Numbered from the stretch's first letter, positions 1 through 13,079 are shown. The stretch is DNA of 32,116 nucleotides from Rodentolepis nana (GCA_900617975.1 UZAE01000168.1:1-32116), one strand, 5' to 3'. The notes: generated from the letters alone by a model not told the origin. A program made the numbers and translations.

Positions 1-33
<33 letters not shown>
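1..33. repeat. (AT)n dinucleotide microsatellite
   Basis: An uninterrupted AT dinucleotide run opens the window and probably continues to its left. It lies in the intron that follows the EF-hand exon ending at 55 on the minus strand. Confidence 0.95.
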
Positions 34-36
<3 letters not shown>

Positions 37-54
37 AGTACAGATTGAAATTAC

Positions 55-3000
55 CTTCAACTCACGAGATCCAATATCAAATTGTGACGCTGCCTTCTTG
101 GCCTCGTTTTTGGTGAGAAGTCCATCATGGTTGGAGTCAAACATTGATAGTATTGTTTCAACAAATCCGCTCGCGCTGCCACTTAAAAAATGAAATTTTT
201 AGCAAGTTGACAATTGATAATGAACAGAATTCGACTAATTTCCCAATTTGTAAATAAGTCAGACAGAATAGTTGCAATTCTTAGTACAAGAAAAATTGAG
301 CTACATTTCCATATTTATGCCAAAAAAGTTGTGTCTGGTTTTATGCGATAGCCTACACTAATGTTGAACCTAAAGAAACTAAGTTTGCGCGTTAATTAGA
401 TCGGAATTTAGGTTCCGAAAAGGACAACACTCACCTGTTATTATTGATTACGTTAGGCATTTGAGCATTCCCTCCAAATCTGTAGAAATTTGAGGAAAGA
501 ATAGGTTTTAATAGTTGGCAATATAGTTCTATCTATGCGAAAATGAACTACTTATTTACAACAAGGTGCCTGATTCTGATTTAAACTTTTTACGAGTTAT
601 TAGGCGGGTCAAAACTTCAAATATAAGCTAGATGGAACCACTAAGCGTACACCTTTTTGCAGAGCTCGAAAACATGGATATTGCAAGTGTGTTCCACTAC
701 GAGGCAAAACAATGGGTGTGCATTGAAATGTTAGACGGAATCGATGGGAGAAATTACATTTAAATAATCCAAACAAAGTTATAATCGCGTCTTAAGGCAA
801 TCGGTATTGTATTCTAAATCTTCGGCGCTAGTTGTGGTGCTGCAAAAAGAAGGGATAGCATTCGCTCATATTCTGATTTTTTAACAGAGTTGAATAGAGC
901 CCTGAAGATATCTGCTCTCCTCTTCAATTTGTCTATGATATTGCATAATTCTTCAGCATGGTGCATATTTTTAAAGTGGAATTTATATACCTTATAAGCA
1001 AATCGAGGTCTAACCAGAATGTCATGAATACCTTGCCACCATCACGCAGCGTCCGGGGTGACACCAGCCTATGCCAGCTTCCGACTCATAATGCAAAATG
1101 TACTCAGTGGAGTGAAAGACACGGTCGCATATCTGGACGATATCTTGGTAGTTGGTCGAAATGAGAAATAAATTCAAGGAGTGACTTGAATCTGTCCCTA
1201 CACTTATCACCGACTATTGTGCCTTCCTGTGGGTGAAGAAGTGGGCATTCTTAGAATTAATGCATTATCCTCGCTACGTTTTTGACTCGCGTGGTCGACA
1301 TCGTGATCCTGACTGGTTTTGAGTCTTTGTAAACAAGACGTCTTCAGCAGTGGGTGCATTTTTCATTCATTCGTGCTGCTAATTTTTTAATTTGTTTGCA
1401 TAAAGTTTGTTGCCTTTTGGATCGTTTCATCTGCAAAGGTACCGTTCGATTATACAGGTCCGTTGACCAACAAAATGCTTTTATTGCTAAAATTCGCGTT
1501 GTATAATCAAAAATGCTTCTGTCTCTTTATAGACTTTTTTGCTGATAATCACAGTAGCAGATGCTTCAAGTCATGGTGTAAGAGCGGTGATCTCGCATGT
1601 TCTTCCAGATGGTTTAAATAAAGCTGGGGTTTCAGCATCCAGTCCGCAGGTACCAACAGAGAAGAACTATGAAAAACTTGCGAAAGAAGCAATACCGTTC
1701 ACTGAATCTGTCTACACTCGTCTCTTGGCTTTTTTAACAGATTACAATTGTTTATAAAAGATTTTTGGATTCAAAATAGGCATTTCAACAACTCGACTTT
1801 TCTTTTTCAGCACTGAGCAATAATCCTAACTAAAATATTAATAAGTTTGGACAAGCTGACAATCATTTCCAGAATATCTATAGAAGAGATGCATAACCAA
1901 CTTTGCCTACTCTATCTGGAATATCTGGAAATAATGCACACTTCAGAAAAAGACCCGGTGAAGACTATGTGATCACACTTTTCCTTAATCATTCCACCGC
2001 TACAAAACATTATCTTTTGACCACTCCTACTTACGGAGAGAGTTTTCATTCCGGCTGTACTCAAGCAGAGTTCTTCAAAGATTTTTAGTCTTAGCATACA
2101 GGAATAAGTGTAAAGACTCTAGCCATATAATGGACAAAGGTTAGAAGCCCTATATATAAAACCATTGCCATGGTAATCAACATATGCATCATGCAACAGA
2201 CATACATATATCAGTCATACATATCAGTCACGATTAGTGCCCTTAAACACACATCCTAGTTACTTAATGTCTCGGAACCACTGATGTTGGTCAATTAGCC
2301 GCGAGTCGATTAGTCGTATTTCGAAGAATATTGCAAACGAAGTTCTACTCACATATCACTGACGATCAAACGGCAAAGGAAAGAGATTTATCGAAATACT
2401 CAAATGAGTTCTGTTAAAATCAGAAGTTGTGAAAGGCTTGGAGAAATTATTCGAAAGTTCTTACTGACCTATATTATTAGTTACAAGATAGTGAGTGGAA
2501 AAGCTTGCAGAAATACTGATGGGAAGAGAAGTTTATAACATCAATCATGACGTGATAAAAAACAGTATAACAAAAGACAGCAAAAGCCATAAAATTTGTG
2601 GTCGATGATCTTAAGTTTGCGCCAATCCGTCACTCCAGGATTGCAGAAACTGTGTTCAGTCGTTGAGAAAAGTTATCTTTAAAATTCAAGTAAATGATGC
2701 CATTTAGATTAGGCATGGAAACCAAGTGAGGCCAGATAATTCAACGTCAACACCAGTACCTTTCTGCCTTATCTTGGACAATTTCCAACTACAAGCAAGC
2801 AAATCAGGTAAAGAGGAGAATCGGATTCACATCCACAGACATTCTGCTTAAAATAGACTTGTCAAAAGCGCGGGAGAATTTGGATGACTCTACAGTTGAA
2901 GTCAAATGAGGAAGGAGGAATTTAAAAGAAGGAGATATCTAAGGGAAGATGGGATTTTGAAAATTCTTAAGTTCTTTTCACTGATAATGTTAGTATTTTA

Positions 3001-6000
3001 ATCTAAGTTTTCTTCAAGTTTTAATTGAAAATGGCGTTTAAGTGTGAAATATTATATCGCTTTAGTAAATTTCCAGTGTAGCCAAACAACCCAAGACAAA
3101 GTTGGAGATAAAATCAAGATACCCATGAAAAATTACGCAGTGTCCAAGGTTATTCATTGGTTTGGACAAAGAATTCAAAGATCAAACAGTATTTTTTAAT
3201 CCAAATAGGATAAAATAAAACGTTAACAGTGTCACTCAGTCTGTTCTATCACAGTTTCCATGCTCATAATTTCGAAAGCATAAATGAATTGCTCTTTCAT
3301 CAAATAAATAGCGACTCTTCATAGGTGACAGTCTCTAGCTTCTCCACTTTACTCCCTCAATTAAAATTAAGTCTTCAGGACACAGTCAATAGGTTTTCCA
3401 CTCCTCATTTGGTTGTGAAAGAGCTAATCACTAAGCAGCTTCACTATGGTGTTTTCGACTTTCAATTTATAACTCCAAACATTTATTAATAGGCAACCGA
3501 TTTTATTCTCCCGATATCGCCCAATAAAGCTAAGTGCCTTCTGCATTCATTGTAAAGCACTTTACATTGATAGCTATATTTAATAGAACTCATTCACATT
3601 GTCCGCCTTCAATTACCATTTATGATAACTGGTCATTATAATGACATGCAATTCGAAAGTAAGCTCTCTTCGATTAAAACGATTTCGCATGAAAAGTGTA
3701 TCGCAGTAAGTGACTCAAAATTATTTAACGCGCTATAAAATTGAATGACGCTTGTAGTTAAAGTGGAATTTCTACAATAAGACTACTTTGAAAATAAATA
3801 AATTAGAGCCCATTATTTGGTTAGTCGGTGGGATAATGAATGGCTCATTAACTAAGTAAGATCCAGCAATGGTATCTATGGTCTTACATAGTTTTGGTAG
3901 CCACATTGATCAATTGACCTAACATAGCCTGCTCCCCGCTAAAAAAGAGGTTTCGTTTTAAAGATGTTTACTAAATATTGGTGTAATTTGGAGGGAGGGG
4001 GAGGTATGTTTTTTTAAAAAAAATAAATAAGGTCAGCAATAAGGGTCTGGTTTTTTATGCTAATAATTCAATCATGCCTCACGATATACAACGCTCTATT
4101 TATTTCAAATTTCGAAGCAGCAATAAATATTGCAAAAGAAATTAACAAAGATGTGTCGACGGATGGCAGTGGTTTTGGTGCCCCTTTAAAAGACTCCGAA
4201 GGAAATTCTAGTAGGCCAATAACGAATCACCAACCAATTAACTTAAGTTAAGGACTGGAAGAATTAAATTTATCCAATACATACTTAAGATATTAAAACG
4301 ACTGCTGTGATTAAATCAAATACAAAATGCTGTTGTCTCACCTTCCACTACTTCCACCGCCGCCGAGTAAACCCGAAGCCATTTGGGAGGTGAGTTCAGG
4401 CACGAACCTACATTTAAAATAAATGAGCAATTAAGCAACTTTCCAAATTCCTTGACCTCATTTAAAGTGATATTTCTAGCAAGGAGAAAATGAAGGAAAA
4501 CTATACTCTGTGTGAGTTGCCTTCAAGGAATTAAAGTGATTTATTGCAGCTGCATTAATGACAAGTAAGAATCTTGCCTAGTTAATTACTTCGGTAAGTG
4601 CTTTATGCAATTAAGTGATTAAGAATGATTCTGTAAACTTGATATTTCAATAGCAGAAATGTAGCAAATTGTTTTCTAAGTTAGATTTTATCAGAGACTC
4701 TATCCAAACGGTAACGAGGTAGGGAGAACCGCGAAAGATAAATTGAAAATAACGATGGGGTTAGTAACAAAGTAGGATTTCTAAGTTATACTGGAACATT
4801 GCTCCATTTGCAGAGCAATTCAAAATATTAATCACTTCTATAAGGAATAAAAATGGGACTTAATTTAGCAAAGTTTACCCTTTGGTTGCATCGAAAATAC
4901 CCCTAAATGAGCAGCTAACATGTTAAGAATAAGGGAACCGACAATAAAATTCCTTTTGCCAGGAGAAGGAAGGGAATGTTTGTGAAAATTTAACATTTTC
5001 ATTCTGAAGTTTGGATTTTACTAAAATACTCACTCATAAGGAAATAACATGTAGAAGATATATTTCTAGTGGATACTAATGATCTAAAGACAGATTGCGA
5101 CACCTCTAATAGCCAGGCAGTCTCCCCACTGTCTTCTTGCACTTCAATTGATCTTTAACGCATTGGCTGAACGCAATTAAAAGCGATTTTTAGTTAATTT
5201 CCGGTTCATTGGTCCTTTCTGTGTTAACCAATCAAGAAGTTTCAATTAGCATACTATCGTCGAATCCATTGTAAATGGTATATGACGGGTGATTGGACCG
5301 GTGTTAGTAGTTTAACACTTTAGACCTTTTAGTGAGCAGTTGATCGGCGAACATAGCATTTTCCAAATATTTAACCAACTTTGCCTTAAAAATGTATAAA
5401 TGAGAGTAATATGTTTGTTTATAGTAATATTATTAGTTTGCACTAAATTTTTGATATTGAAAATAGGAATTGTAGACTTTTCTGAGAATCTTACCCAATA
5501 TTTCCTCCAGCTTGTGGCGGTCCAGTTACTGTTCTAAAATAATAAAAAAATGCAAACTAGCTTAAAACGAAATAATAATTAATGATTTATACGGTTCCAT
5601 AAAGTGACTGTCACAGTGTATTAAAATAATAAAAAATAATAATAATAATAAATAAATAGTAGTATTACTACGAGGAGAATTCCCCGATAGTCTCCGAAAG
5701 TACCCAATGAAATGCAGTTGCTTTTTGGAATATGTGTAAAGTTAAACTATATAGTATATGTGATAAAACGAAGAATGCATTGAATTGAATTGAACTTTAC
5801 AAATGCCTCCTTCGGTATACTTTCACCTAAGAAAGCATTACTTGGAACGAATATGGCATTGATCAGTGGAAATTTCATAGTAAATAGCCTATATACACAT
5901 AAATCGATGATAAACGTCGGATGAAACAGGACATTTACGTGAGTAGATGTCTGATGTTCGATTGGAAATACATTTTTTACCTTGCTAATAATAGGTTATC

Positions 6001-8204
6001 ACCTTTGTACAGAATTGTACTGAATAAGCCTTACCCTTCTCTTTGCTCGTTTTTCTCTTCAAGATCTTGTGGTTCTTCTTCATAGGCTCTGAAGTAAAGG
6101 AGGAAGCGACCAGACATGGTTAACCGAAAGCCCTTTCAATCGAAATGCAAATGACCAAATCACGAAGCGTCTTCGATGTTTTATGATTAGGAGGTGAGAA
6201 TTTCAACCCGCGAAGGCCTTTTAGTGCGTATTTGCACTTTTTAAGTCCCTTATCAAGAATTCTTTATTTCGGATGAATTGCCTCCAGATTTTCAAGAGTA
6301 AAAGGCTGTTGCGCATAGAGATGCAAAAGTTCAACAGAGCGAGAACTTTAATTGAGATCAAATGGAAGTTCAAGTCGATGATTTCATCAAAAAAAGTTGC
6401 GAAAAATTTGAGAGATATAAGAGAATAAAAATTTAATGTGTTTGATTTAATGACCACAGGAAAGGCTGAACAATAGAAAACAAGCAAAATAATACCTACT
6501 ACAAATAAAAAGCAATAAAGTATTATTTTTTCTAAATATGCGCATTTGATTATTATGTTATTCATGGCTAATCACATATTAAAAGTAAAAGAACACCCTT
6601 TTGTCAGTTCTTAAAAGAATCGTTCTTTTTAGCCTTGAACAACTACTTTGGTTTTTGATTATCACATCAGTAAAACCTAATAGCCAAATCAATTGTCGTT
6701 GCTACTCAAATCAAAGAATGATGTCGTAAACTAGGAACTTCTGATAAGTTAAAAATTACTTTTCTCAGCTTACCTGCAATTCGTGGTTTTGAGGATCGTC
6801 AAATGATTAAAAATGATAGGTCCGACCTGTCAATAGGATCAACGAAGTGTCCAAATTCTGTCTAACTTGGACACGAAATAACTTAGGATTCACGGTGAGA
6901 AGTATTGAAATGACGTACATAGAACTGAGCAGTGGGAACTCTACCCCCCTCCTCCCCCCCCCCCCCCCCCGCCTTTCTGTATATTGACCAAATCGTGACC
7001 CCTTCCCATTTGGCACTCAATATGATTGGCTAACGTCTATTACCCGGAGACATCCATTGGTTAATATTTCTAATAAGTATTTTTACGCTTTCATGGGAAA
7101 GCAAAAATCATGCAGATAATTATCCATACTCAGATATTCATATTTTACTACAGATAACTGTGTGGTAGATCAATTAGGGCGATAAAGAAAGTTCGTAAAG
7201 GTCATCAATCAATTGGTACTTACTCGGATTATTAATAAATTGTACTTGGGAATCGTTCAAGTATAACATTCTTCAAAAGGAGGACAACATGAAAGAATCT
7301 CACGAATACACACACACGTCACCACCTATCTCCACATCGACCTACCCCTTCAAGTGTGCAATATCAGACAATTTCCTAACATGAAATATACCTTCCCTCA
7401 GTGTTATAAAAATTATAACTTGGCACAACATTAAATGATCACTTATGATAATTAAATTTATTCTACAAATGTGCTATTGGTGCTTAATTTCTTATTTCTA
7501 TTTTGAATTTCCATTGGTGCTCATTCACCTGATCCATGATTCCTTTGCTATAACATTGGCATTGAGTAAAATAAATATAAATACAAAAACCATATTTTCA
7601 TTTTTTGAAACCAAGAAACAAACTAAAACTTGACCTGCGGGTTGATTGAGTGAAGTCTCTCCAATGTTCTTTAATTTGTTATTTATATCTCCACGAAACA
7701 TCTACGTTTTGGAAGTTCATCTATGAATTTGAAAAATGTTAATATGCCTATCAAGGTATTGACCCGTTATAAAATTTTGGCAGTGCGAAATCAAGTGAAA
7801 TGGAATAGGCGTCAGATCAATGCCAAACCGTTGGATGAAGCTCGAAACAATACATTTCAGGCTCGTGAAACAACATAAGACTAAAAAATAAAGGCGAATG
7901 CAAATATCTGCTAGAATTTTATGATTTTCCAACTTTGCTTTGCAATTAAAATTAACTTTTTCTCACCTAGAACTTAGCCCTGTGCTACGCGGTGACTTTA
8001 GTATTTGGAGACTTTTAAGTAAAGGATTTTAAAGATCAAGATGATAATTAATAGTAATTTATTTAAAGAATGACTCAAATGGCTCTACCTTCCAAAAAGA
8101 GCACCACCGAGACCTGAAGCGATGGCATTTTGAAGGGGTCCCGCATTTCCACCCAGTCCATGGAGAGGGCCAAAAAGTTTGAGCAGAGGAGCGAAGAGAT
8201 CCAT
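55..8204 (-). CDS. Glycine-rich EF-hand protein, 5' part (penta-EF-hand / calpain small-subunit style), C-terminus outside window
   Basis: Five minus-strand exons can be joined in frame: 8204-8089, 5533-5495, 4407-4342, 479-435 and 181-55, each with an AG acceptor and GT donor, phases 2,2,2,2,0. The first exon starts MDLFAPLLKLFGPLHGLGGN. The next three encode a Gly/Pro/Asn-rich linker containing GLLGGGGSSG and FGGNAQMPNVINNN. The last gives GFVETILSMF followed by an EF-hand loop DSNHDGLLTKNE, with acidic or amide ligands at loop positions 1, 3, 5 and 12 and Gly at 6. A Gly-rich N-terminus followed by EF-hands is the plan of the penta-EF-hand family (sorcin, ALG-2, peflin, calpain small subunit). 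SGF....SM before the loop recalls EF2 of the calpain small subunit, but this is from memory. The remaining EF-hands must lie left of position 55. The function is presumably calcium-dependent membrane or protease regulation, inferred from family only. Confidence 0.7.
958..1757 (+). mobile_element. Degenerate Ty3/gypsy LTR-retrotransposon pol relic (reverse transcriptase to RNase H)
   Basis: The plus strand holds broken pieces of a gypsy-type pol in the correct order. Around 1073-1153 a reading frame gives ASFRLIMQNVLSGV followed by VAYLDDILVVG, the reverse transcriptase motif around the catalytic YxDD. Near 1200-1320 come remnants of the post-RT segment, with RYVFDSRGRHRDPD. At 1539-1757 an open segment starts LLIITVADASSHGVRAVISH and includes EKNYEKLAKEA, the typical first part of gypsy RNase H. 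Stops and frameshifts separate the pieces, so it is inactive. No LTRs were recognised and integrase was not found. It lies antisense in the 3.9-kb intron of the EF-hand gene. Confidence 0.75.
1758..4341. other. Intronic stretch without recognised genes
   Basis: This is the rest of the large intron between exons 4342 and 479 of the EF-hand gene. It has AT-rich unique-looking sequence, a short tandem similarity near 2198-2232 (two imperfect copies of CATACATATCAGTCA) and small open stretches at 4057-4251 that have no coding character. Further decayed retroelement sequence downstream of 1757 is possible, but I could not support any. Confidence 0.5.
5624..5658. repeat. AAT/AAAT-rich simple repeat
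   Basis: A near-perfect run of AAT units with occasional AAAT units. It resembles the A-rich tails of the LINE/SINE family further right, but no GGGCTAATGATAAC-type tail sequence precedes it, so I treat it as an ordinary microsatellite. Confidence 0.8.
6035..6117 (-). CDS. Alternative first coding exon of the glycine-rich EF-hand gene
   Basis: This exon opens with ATG and encodes MSGRFLLYFRAYEEEPQDLE followed by EKNEQRE. It ends in GG with a GTAAGG donor, phase 2, the same phase as the exon at 8204-8089. Both can therefore join the exon at 5533 without a frame change. It cannot be an internal exon after 8089: the only nearby upstream AG, read in phase 2, hits a TAA before the ATG. The two starts would give N-termini of different character, one hydrophobic/Gly-rich and one acidic. 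Alternative promoters are inferred, not shown. The exon could also be spurious because it is short. Confidence 0.5.
6944..6970. repeat. Poly-C tract (poly-G on minus strand)
   Basis: C-runs interrupted by single Ts end in 17 consecutive Cs (6954-6970). The minus strand therefore carries long G-runs capable of forming a G-quadruplex. It lies in the first intron of the longer EF-hand transcript. Long C homopolymers are error-prone in sequencing, so the exact length is uncertain. Confidence 0.85.
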
Positions 8205-8640
8205 ATCTTAACAGCTTTCTACGGTAAGTGGTAATACGAGCAGAAAGTTTTGAGAGTATTAGCGTTTCGCAGTTGAGAGGTCAAACTAAAAGTGCTACTC
8301 TTCCGAGGTGCCGCCAGCAGTTTTCATATTCGTTAAAACGTTCGCTATGCACATCTATAGAGAAGTGCACATTTGCAAAAATGTGTGCCACGGATTCTCT
8401 TAAAACTCGTCTAGGGAAATATGCAACCAATATTTTCATAAAGCCGTGGAAACAGTCCCTTATGCTCATGAAATGATGGGGGTTCTTTGTCTTTAGAGCG
8501 AATCAGTCGTTATTTATGTATACCAGCACCTACTCTCCGTCACTCCTCCGCCTCAGTGACTTCTTTATCCTTGACAGACACATTTGTCAGGAATAACAGT
8601 CGGCGTGGTAAATGTCGCTTTTGGCAAATGAAAGCATAGT

Positions 8641-8668
8641 GGGGGTGGGGTGGGGGGGGGGTGGGTGG
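8641..8668 (+). repeat. G-rich tract, potential G-quadruplex
   Basis: Twenty-eight bases of G-runs (lengths 5, 4, 10, 3 and 2) separated by single Ts, then ending in an A. It satisfies the simple pattern of four G3+ runs with short loops. It lies about 0.44 kb upstream of the ATG at 8204 of the minus-strand EF-hand gene, so on the template side of that promoter region. Confidence 0.8.
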
Positions 8669-11600
8669 ACAAACCAAAATTTACTTATTAGTCCAGTTAT
8701 GAATATTCTTTGCAGTTGGTCTAGCATCATCACTATCGAGGAGGTTCGCATAAAACTTAACGTTCTGTTTCTATCTGTTTTTGCCAAACTAAATAAGTTA
8801 TAAAAATTGATCAATTTTATTTTGTCTTTGCATTCAAAATTTGCATTGATATTTATGAAAATTTACTTAATAGATTCTAATGCTTTTTTGACTACCCTCG
8901 GAATATTAAAAATCTTATGTCGTATATAAGTCTTGAAATCCACATACTACTTAAAAGCTGTCAATAGAAAATATATAAGTATTAAATTATGTAGTTAGAC
9001 CACAAAAGTAATGAATTTATTCTTCAATGGTAAATTTATAGAGCTTGTTTGCTCTTTGATGTTGCAATGTTTGAATCCATAAGAAAGGAGACATGTTGAC
9101 GACGCGTTGAGTCGTGTTCAAGGTGAACACTTTCAACGCTTTCGTGAACTATAGAATGTTCACCATGCTGTTTTATTCATTTAAAATTGAAACATGGTAT
9201 CAGCTAGTTTACCTTTCTGGTAACTGAATCTGTGTGAAACCACCAATGAGACAAATTTTAACCCATATAAATCTTAACATTTTAATCATTTCACTTGTTT
9301 GAAGAGGCTAAAAATTGGATAGAGGTGAGAGGACCAAAAAGAAACTCAAATTTTATAGCTAGTTTCTTAGATCACAGGTTTATATTTCTTTCTGAAGGTA
9401 CCTATTAGCACTCGCTCAATATTTGGTTGCAATTTTATTGGTAGTGAGGAAATTTCCTCAATACTTTCATCGTCTAAAATTGTTTTTCAGCAATAGCGCA
9501 GATCTTTTCAGCGAACACCAATTAAACAACTTTTATGGACGTTTTTTGAGACCAAGCTCTATAAAATGAGAAAATTTAAATGACTTTCAAAATTTTGTTG
9601 TCAGAGTTGATGAGTCCTGCCACAAACTGCATTTGCCCCTTGCTCCTCTTTTGCGCCCTTTAATATCTCCCATCAAACCATGAAATGGTCTACCATATCT
9701 TTCCTCTTTGACGTGCCAGGTCAGTAGGGAAAGGAATAGGCTTATCTTGTCAGATCTCTCAAAACAGCGGCATTTTCCCCAATAAGCTCACACCGTGACT
9801 ATCTGTCTTTAAATAATCCTTATATACATACATGTATTATCAGAATTAGTTTAAGATAAAATTTTTAACACGCATAATTAATAAAGGAAAAAGTAGGAAA
9901 AAGGAAAGTGATATTTTATCGTAGACGAGATGATAATGTTTTATATAGAAGTACAAATGAGAGAATTTTAGCCACCAAGTAATTTAGTCAAACGTATTCT
10001 CCCAAAATGGCATTAACTTTAACTTGTCGCTCGTCCCCTAAAGTTCCCTAGATAGGTTCATTTAAATGGGGTAGAAGGTGCCCCGGGCTGTCAGAAAAGC
10101 ACTTGAGGAACACAGGAGAATTTGGAAAGGGGCATAATGTAGGAAGTCAATTAAATTAAATTATTTTAATCAGTTGGAAGCAGAAGAGGGAAAAACCGGA
10201 GAGGAAGAAAGTTTCCCCAAAGAGTTCTACTGATTGGTCAATTTCAGAAAGGTGTATGCAACGGTAGATATATGGATAATAAGAAAGATTAATGTGCTCT
10301 GTAACGTACCATTTCCAAGAAATATTATCACTTTTATAGCTATTTTTCTATCTTGGTCGAATTTTATTTAACAGTTACCGCAATCTAAAGCAGGTGTTGG
10401 AAATATAGGCAAATTGTTTTAAATTGGGATGATCTAAATCCTATTCGACAAACTGCGCAAACTCCAAAAAGGCTTGCAAATCCAGTACATTTTTGGCTTC
10501 TTAATAAGAGATTTAATCTTAGAAAGTGGCATTTCTGATGCGACAGACGTCAGAACCGCCTTCTTTCCAATGATCAAAGCTCTTAGCCTTCTCTCCCATC
10601 CACGCGCGGCCTCCTTTGCTGCCCAATTTTATTACCTAGGTGCGTTGTCTTATGGCCAAGTAAGAGCCATATGAGCGATAAAAGACATTTGTCGTAATTC
10701 CACCCATTGATTGCAGGGAGAGGAAAGAAAAATGGAGGGAGATTGTCAGAACAAAGGAGTGCAAATTAGTATATATAATCAAGCCAAATTTATATAGGAT
10801 TAAGATGTGATGATTTCTAACCTATAATGTCAGCGTCACAATAGACATTGGAGGACTTATTTGGCAATAATCCTTCAAGGCTGAAATGTGCCAGGATTTC
10901 ATGAAAGTAATTTCATTTCCAAATGGAAACTTGAAGGAATGGCAATTAATCCGATTATCATTACTATTAGCCAAAGGGACTTCAAAGCCTTTCTCTATTG
11001 TACACATTTTTATAGGACAGCGATCAACTTAATGTGGACTATTATTATTCCTGTGAAGAGATTCACTGTTTCCTGTTCCAATCTCGTTCGCGGTACGTCA
11101 ATTCTCGAATTAAAAAAGTATTCACGGTGTATAGTCATTTTGTACTTAAATTTGAATTCCAATTAATTCTACAGAGGAGTATTTGTGATTTTATGATTTT
11201 TTTGAATTTTATTATATAAAAGGAGCTTTTATTACGTTAACTTTAAGTAAATAAAGAGTTTTGTTGGGAGATTTAGGCAAATGCTCTTTTAAAGCGTTTA
11301 GTTTAATCGGCGCCAACTAAAGCCCATTAGATTTGAGGTAGCACTCTACTTTTTGAAAATTTTTGATTTCGCTTTTATAATGTCATAATTTGAAGCCTAA
11401 ATCTTTAAACTTCAAAGATTTATTTCATTTGAAATGGAACTTTTTCTGACTATTTTAATTTCTTTTAAAATAAATGACTCATAATATATTATAATCGTTT
11501 TAATTCGAATTAATTAATAAGCCAGCTCTTTATCCAGGTTTAATTGAAAAAAACAACTATTAACAAAAGTTAAAATTTAAAACACTTTCCAGAGTTAAAG

Positions 11601-12469
11601 TTCAGAAACCAACTATGAGGATTTGCATTCACAAATGTACACGCTCAAGTCGATACGTCGACAATCAAGAAACTTATTCTTTGATGATGGCCTGAGATAC
11701 CTTGGAAATTGTTGAAAATACTATTTTTTCAAAATCCCATATCCTCTTTTGGGATATGTTTATATAAAAGACAACCTCGGTCAGTATAAGTATTTGACCT
11801 TGGAAATAGGAAACTGCTATTCAGTAGTCGTGCACATTGGATATTGACGTGAACTTGTTCGTACTTTCTTTAATGATGTCAGGTCCTTTGTACTTTATTT
11901 AATTCAATAAATAGATGCAAGGAGCAATTATGACTCAAAAAGTTATATTTGACCTCATCAATAATCAAGTGTTTGAGTAAATAGATAAATCCCAATATGA
12001 AATGAGCCGGGTCAAACACAAAATTATTACGTAACTTCTTAATAAACCGTGTTCCGTTTCACTTATGGGGAGTCCTTTTTCCTTTGCCTTCCCCAGTTCT
12101 GAATTTTAGTCTCCATCTACTGTGCTAATAAATATCTTCAACAAGTCCCATGTTAACTCGTGTCCTGGTTACTCATTTCCACATTAGCCACCGTTAATCA
12201 TTTAAAACACCGAAAGAGCATATGAAGCGCTCTTGAACATGCCCCCTCCCCATCTTGTTTTGACTACCTATCGGACTCAAATTTAGCCAGTTGGATGTAT
12301 TTTGCATCCCTTGAAATCTCTGCTCAAAATTCAGTTTCTATATCTGCTTACCACTGTTACTAATATTTATATGTTATTGCATAAAGCAGTAGAAGTAATT
12401 TTTAGGAATGATCGACAATAACTTCAATATGATTTCGTACAAATTTAAATCCCTGATTCTGTGAATGAG

Positions 12470-12590
12470 CCATTCTATTGGTGTTGTCCAGAATTTGGCC
12501 AAGTTGGAAGCCGCAGCATGGAAGATCTCATTGATAAAAATCGGTCTAAAGCCAGTGGTATTGAAAGGCCAACTGAACAAGTCACTTCAG
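12470..12590 (+). CDS. Candidate internal exon of an unrecognised plus-strand gene
   Basis: An AG at 12468-12469 is followed by an open frame starting PFYWCCPEFGQVGSRSMEDL and ending IERPTEQVTSG, with a strong donor TCAG|GTGAGTAAG at 12590/12591. The composition looks more protein-like than the surroundings. No family was recognised and no partner exon is certain; an open plus-strand segment ending in a GTAAGA donor at 10659/10660 could be one. The antisense strand is also open here, so this may be chance. Confidence 0.22.
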
Positions 12591-12646
12591 GTGAGTAAGA
12601 TGAGTAATTAAAATGCCAGTCCATTTGAAGATGGTCGGCATGATAA

Positions 12647-12669
12647 CTCTCTCTCTTTCTCTCTCTCTC
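12647..12669. repeat. (CT)n microsatellite
   Basis: A CT dinucleotide tract with one TTT interruption. It starts 57 bases after the candidate donor at 12590/12591. No further structure was seen. Confidence 0.9.
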
Positions 12670-13073
12670 ATAAAGTGCTCAACTTCACTTTAATTACCGG
12701 CTTGAGAAATTTGCCGGTGAACAAATTTTCTCAAGCATTAATAAATTTTTCCACTTAAACCCACGTATTCAGTCGAATGCAGTCTGGCCTCCTGTCCATG
12801 AATGTCTCAGTATATTCGCAGGAAAGAGATTTTGAATTTGTTTTTACTAATATTGGTATATATGACCACAACTCATTCTTGTGAAAAAATCTCTCATAAA
12901 ACCCGAAACACGCATTCACTTAACTGCATGGTCGTGTTTCAAATCGATTTCAACCCCCCCCCCCGGTCAAATATGCTTCAATTTGAGAGAATCATTTTCG
13001 AGACTTCACCCCCCACCCAATTTTCCATACCTAACAAGAAATCTATCAAGTGATTCTCGCTCAAATTGCGTAT

Positions 13074-13079
13074 TTTATT
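13074..13079 (-). terminator. Possible polyadenylation signal for Frizzled
   Basis: AATAAA on the minus strand about 235 bases after the proposed Frizzled stop at 13315. A second AATAAA-like hexamer follows shortly after, around 13088. Such hexamers are common in AT-rich DNA, so this is only positional support. Confidence 0.35.

Larger units (their letters stand above)
5534..8088. other. Intronic / alternative-promoter region of the EF-hand gene
   Basis: This is the DNA between the two alternative first exons and exon 2, excluding the exon at 6035-6117. It contains an AAT-rich tract (5624-5658), a long poly-C tract (6944-6970) and AT-rich sequence. A 114-codon minus-strand open frame (6221-6565) is not supported as a gene. 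Confidence 0.45.

Noticed and set aside
4057..4251. 64-codon plus-strand frame, and the opposite strand, as an exon of the EF-hand gene
   Set aside because: On the minus strand the only usable acceptor gives a stop in the phase required by the neighbouring exons. The plus-strand reading has no family features.
5624..5658. AAT repeat as another retroposon tail
   Set aside because: The diagnostic GGGCTAATGATAAC and CGCCTGCCATTTGA blocks are absent next to it on either strand.
6221..6565. 114-codon hydrophobic minus-strand open frame
   Set aside because: It is very AT-rich, has no recognisable family and no splice context. Leu/Ile/Phe-rich frames arise by chance in such DNA.
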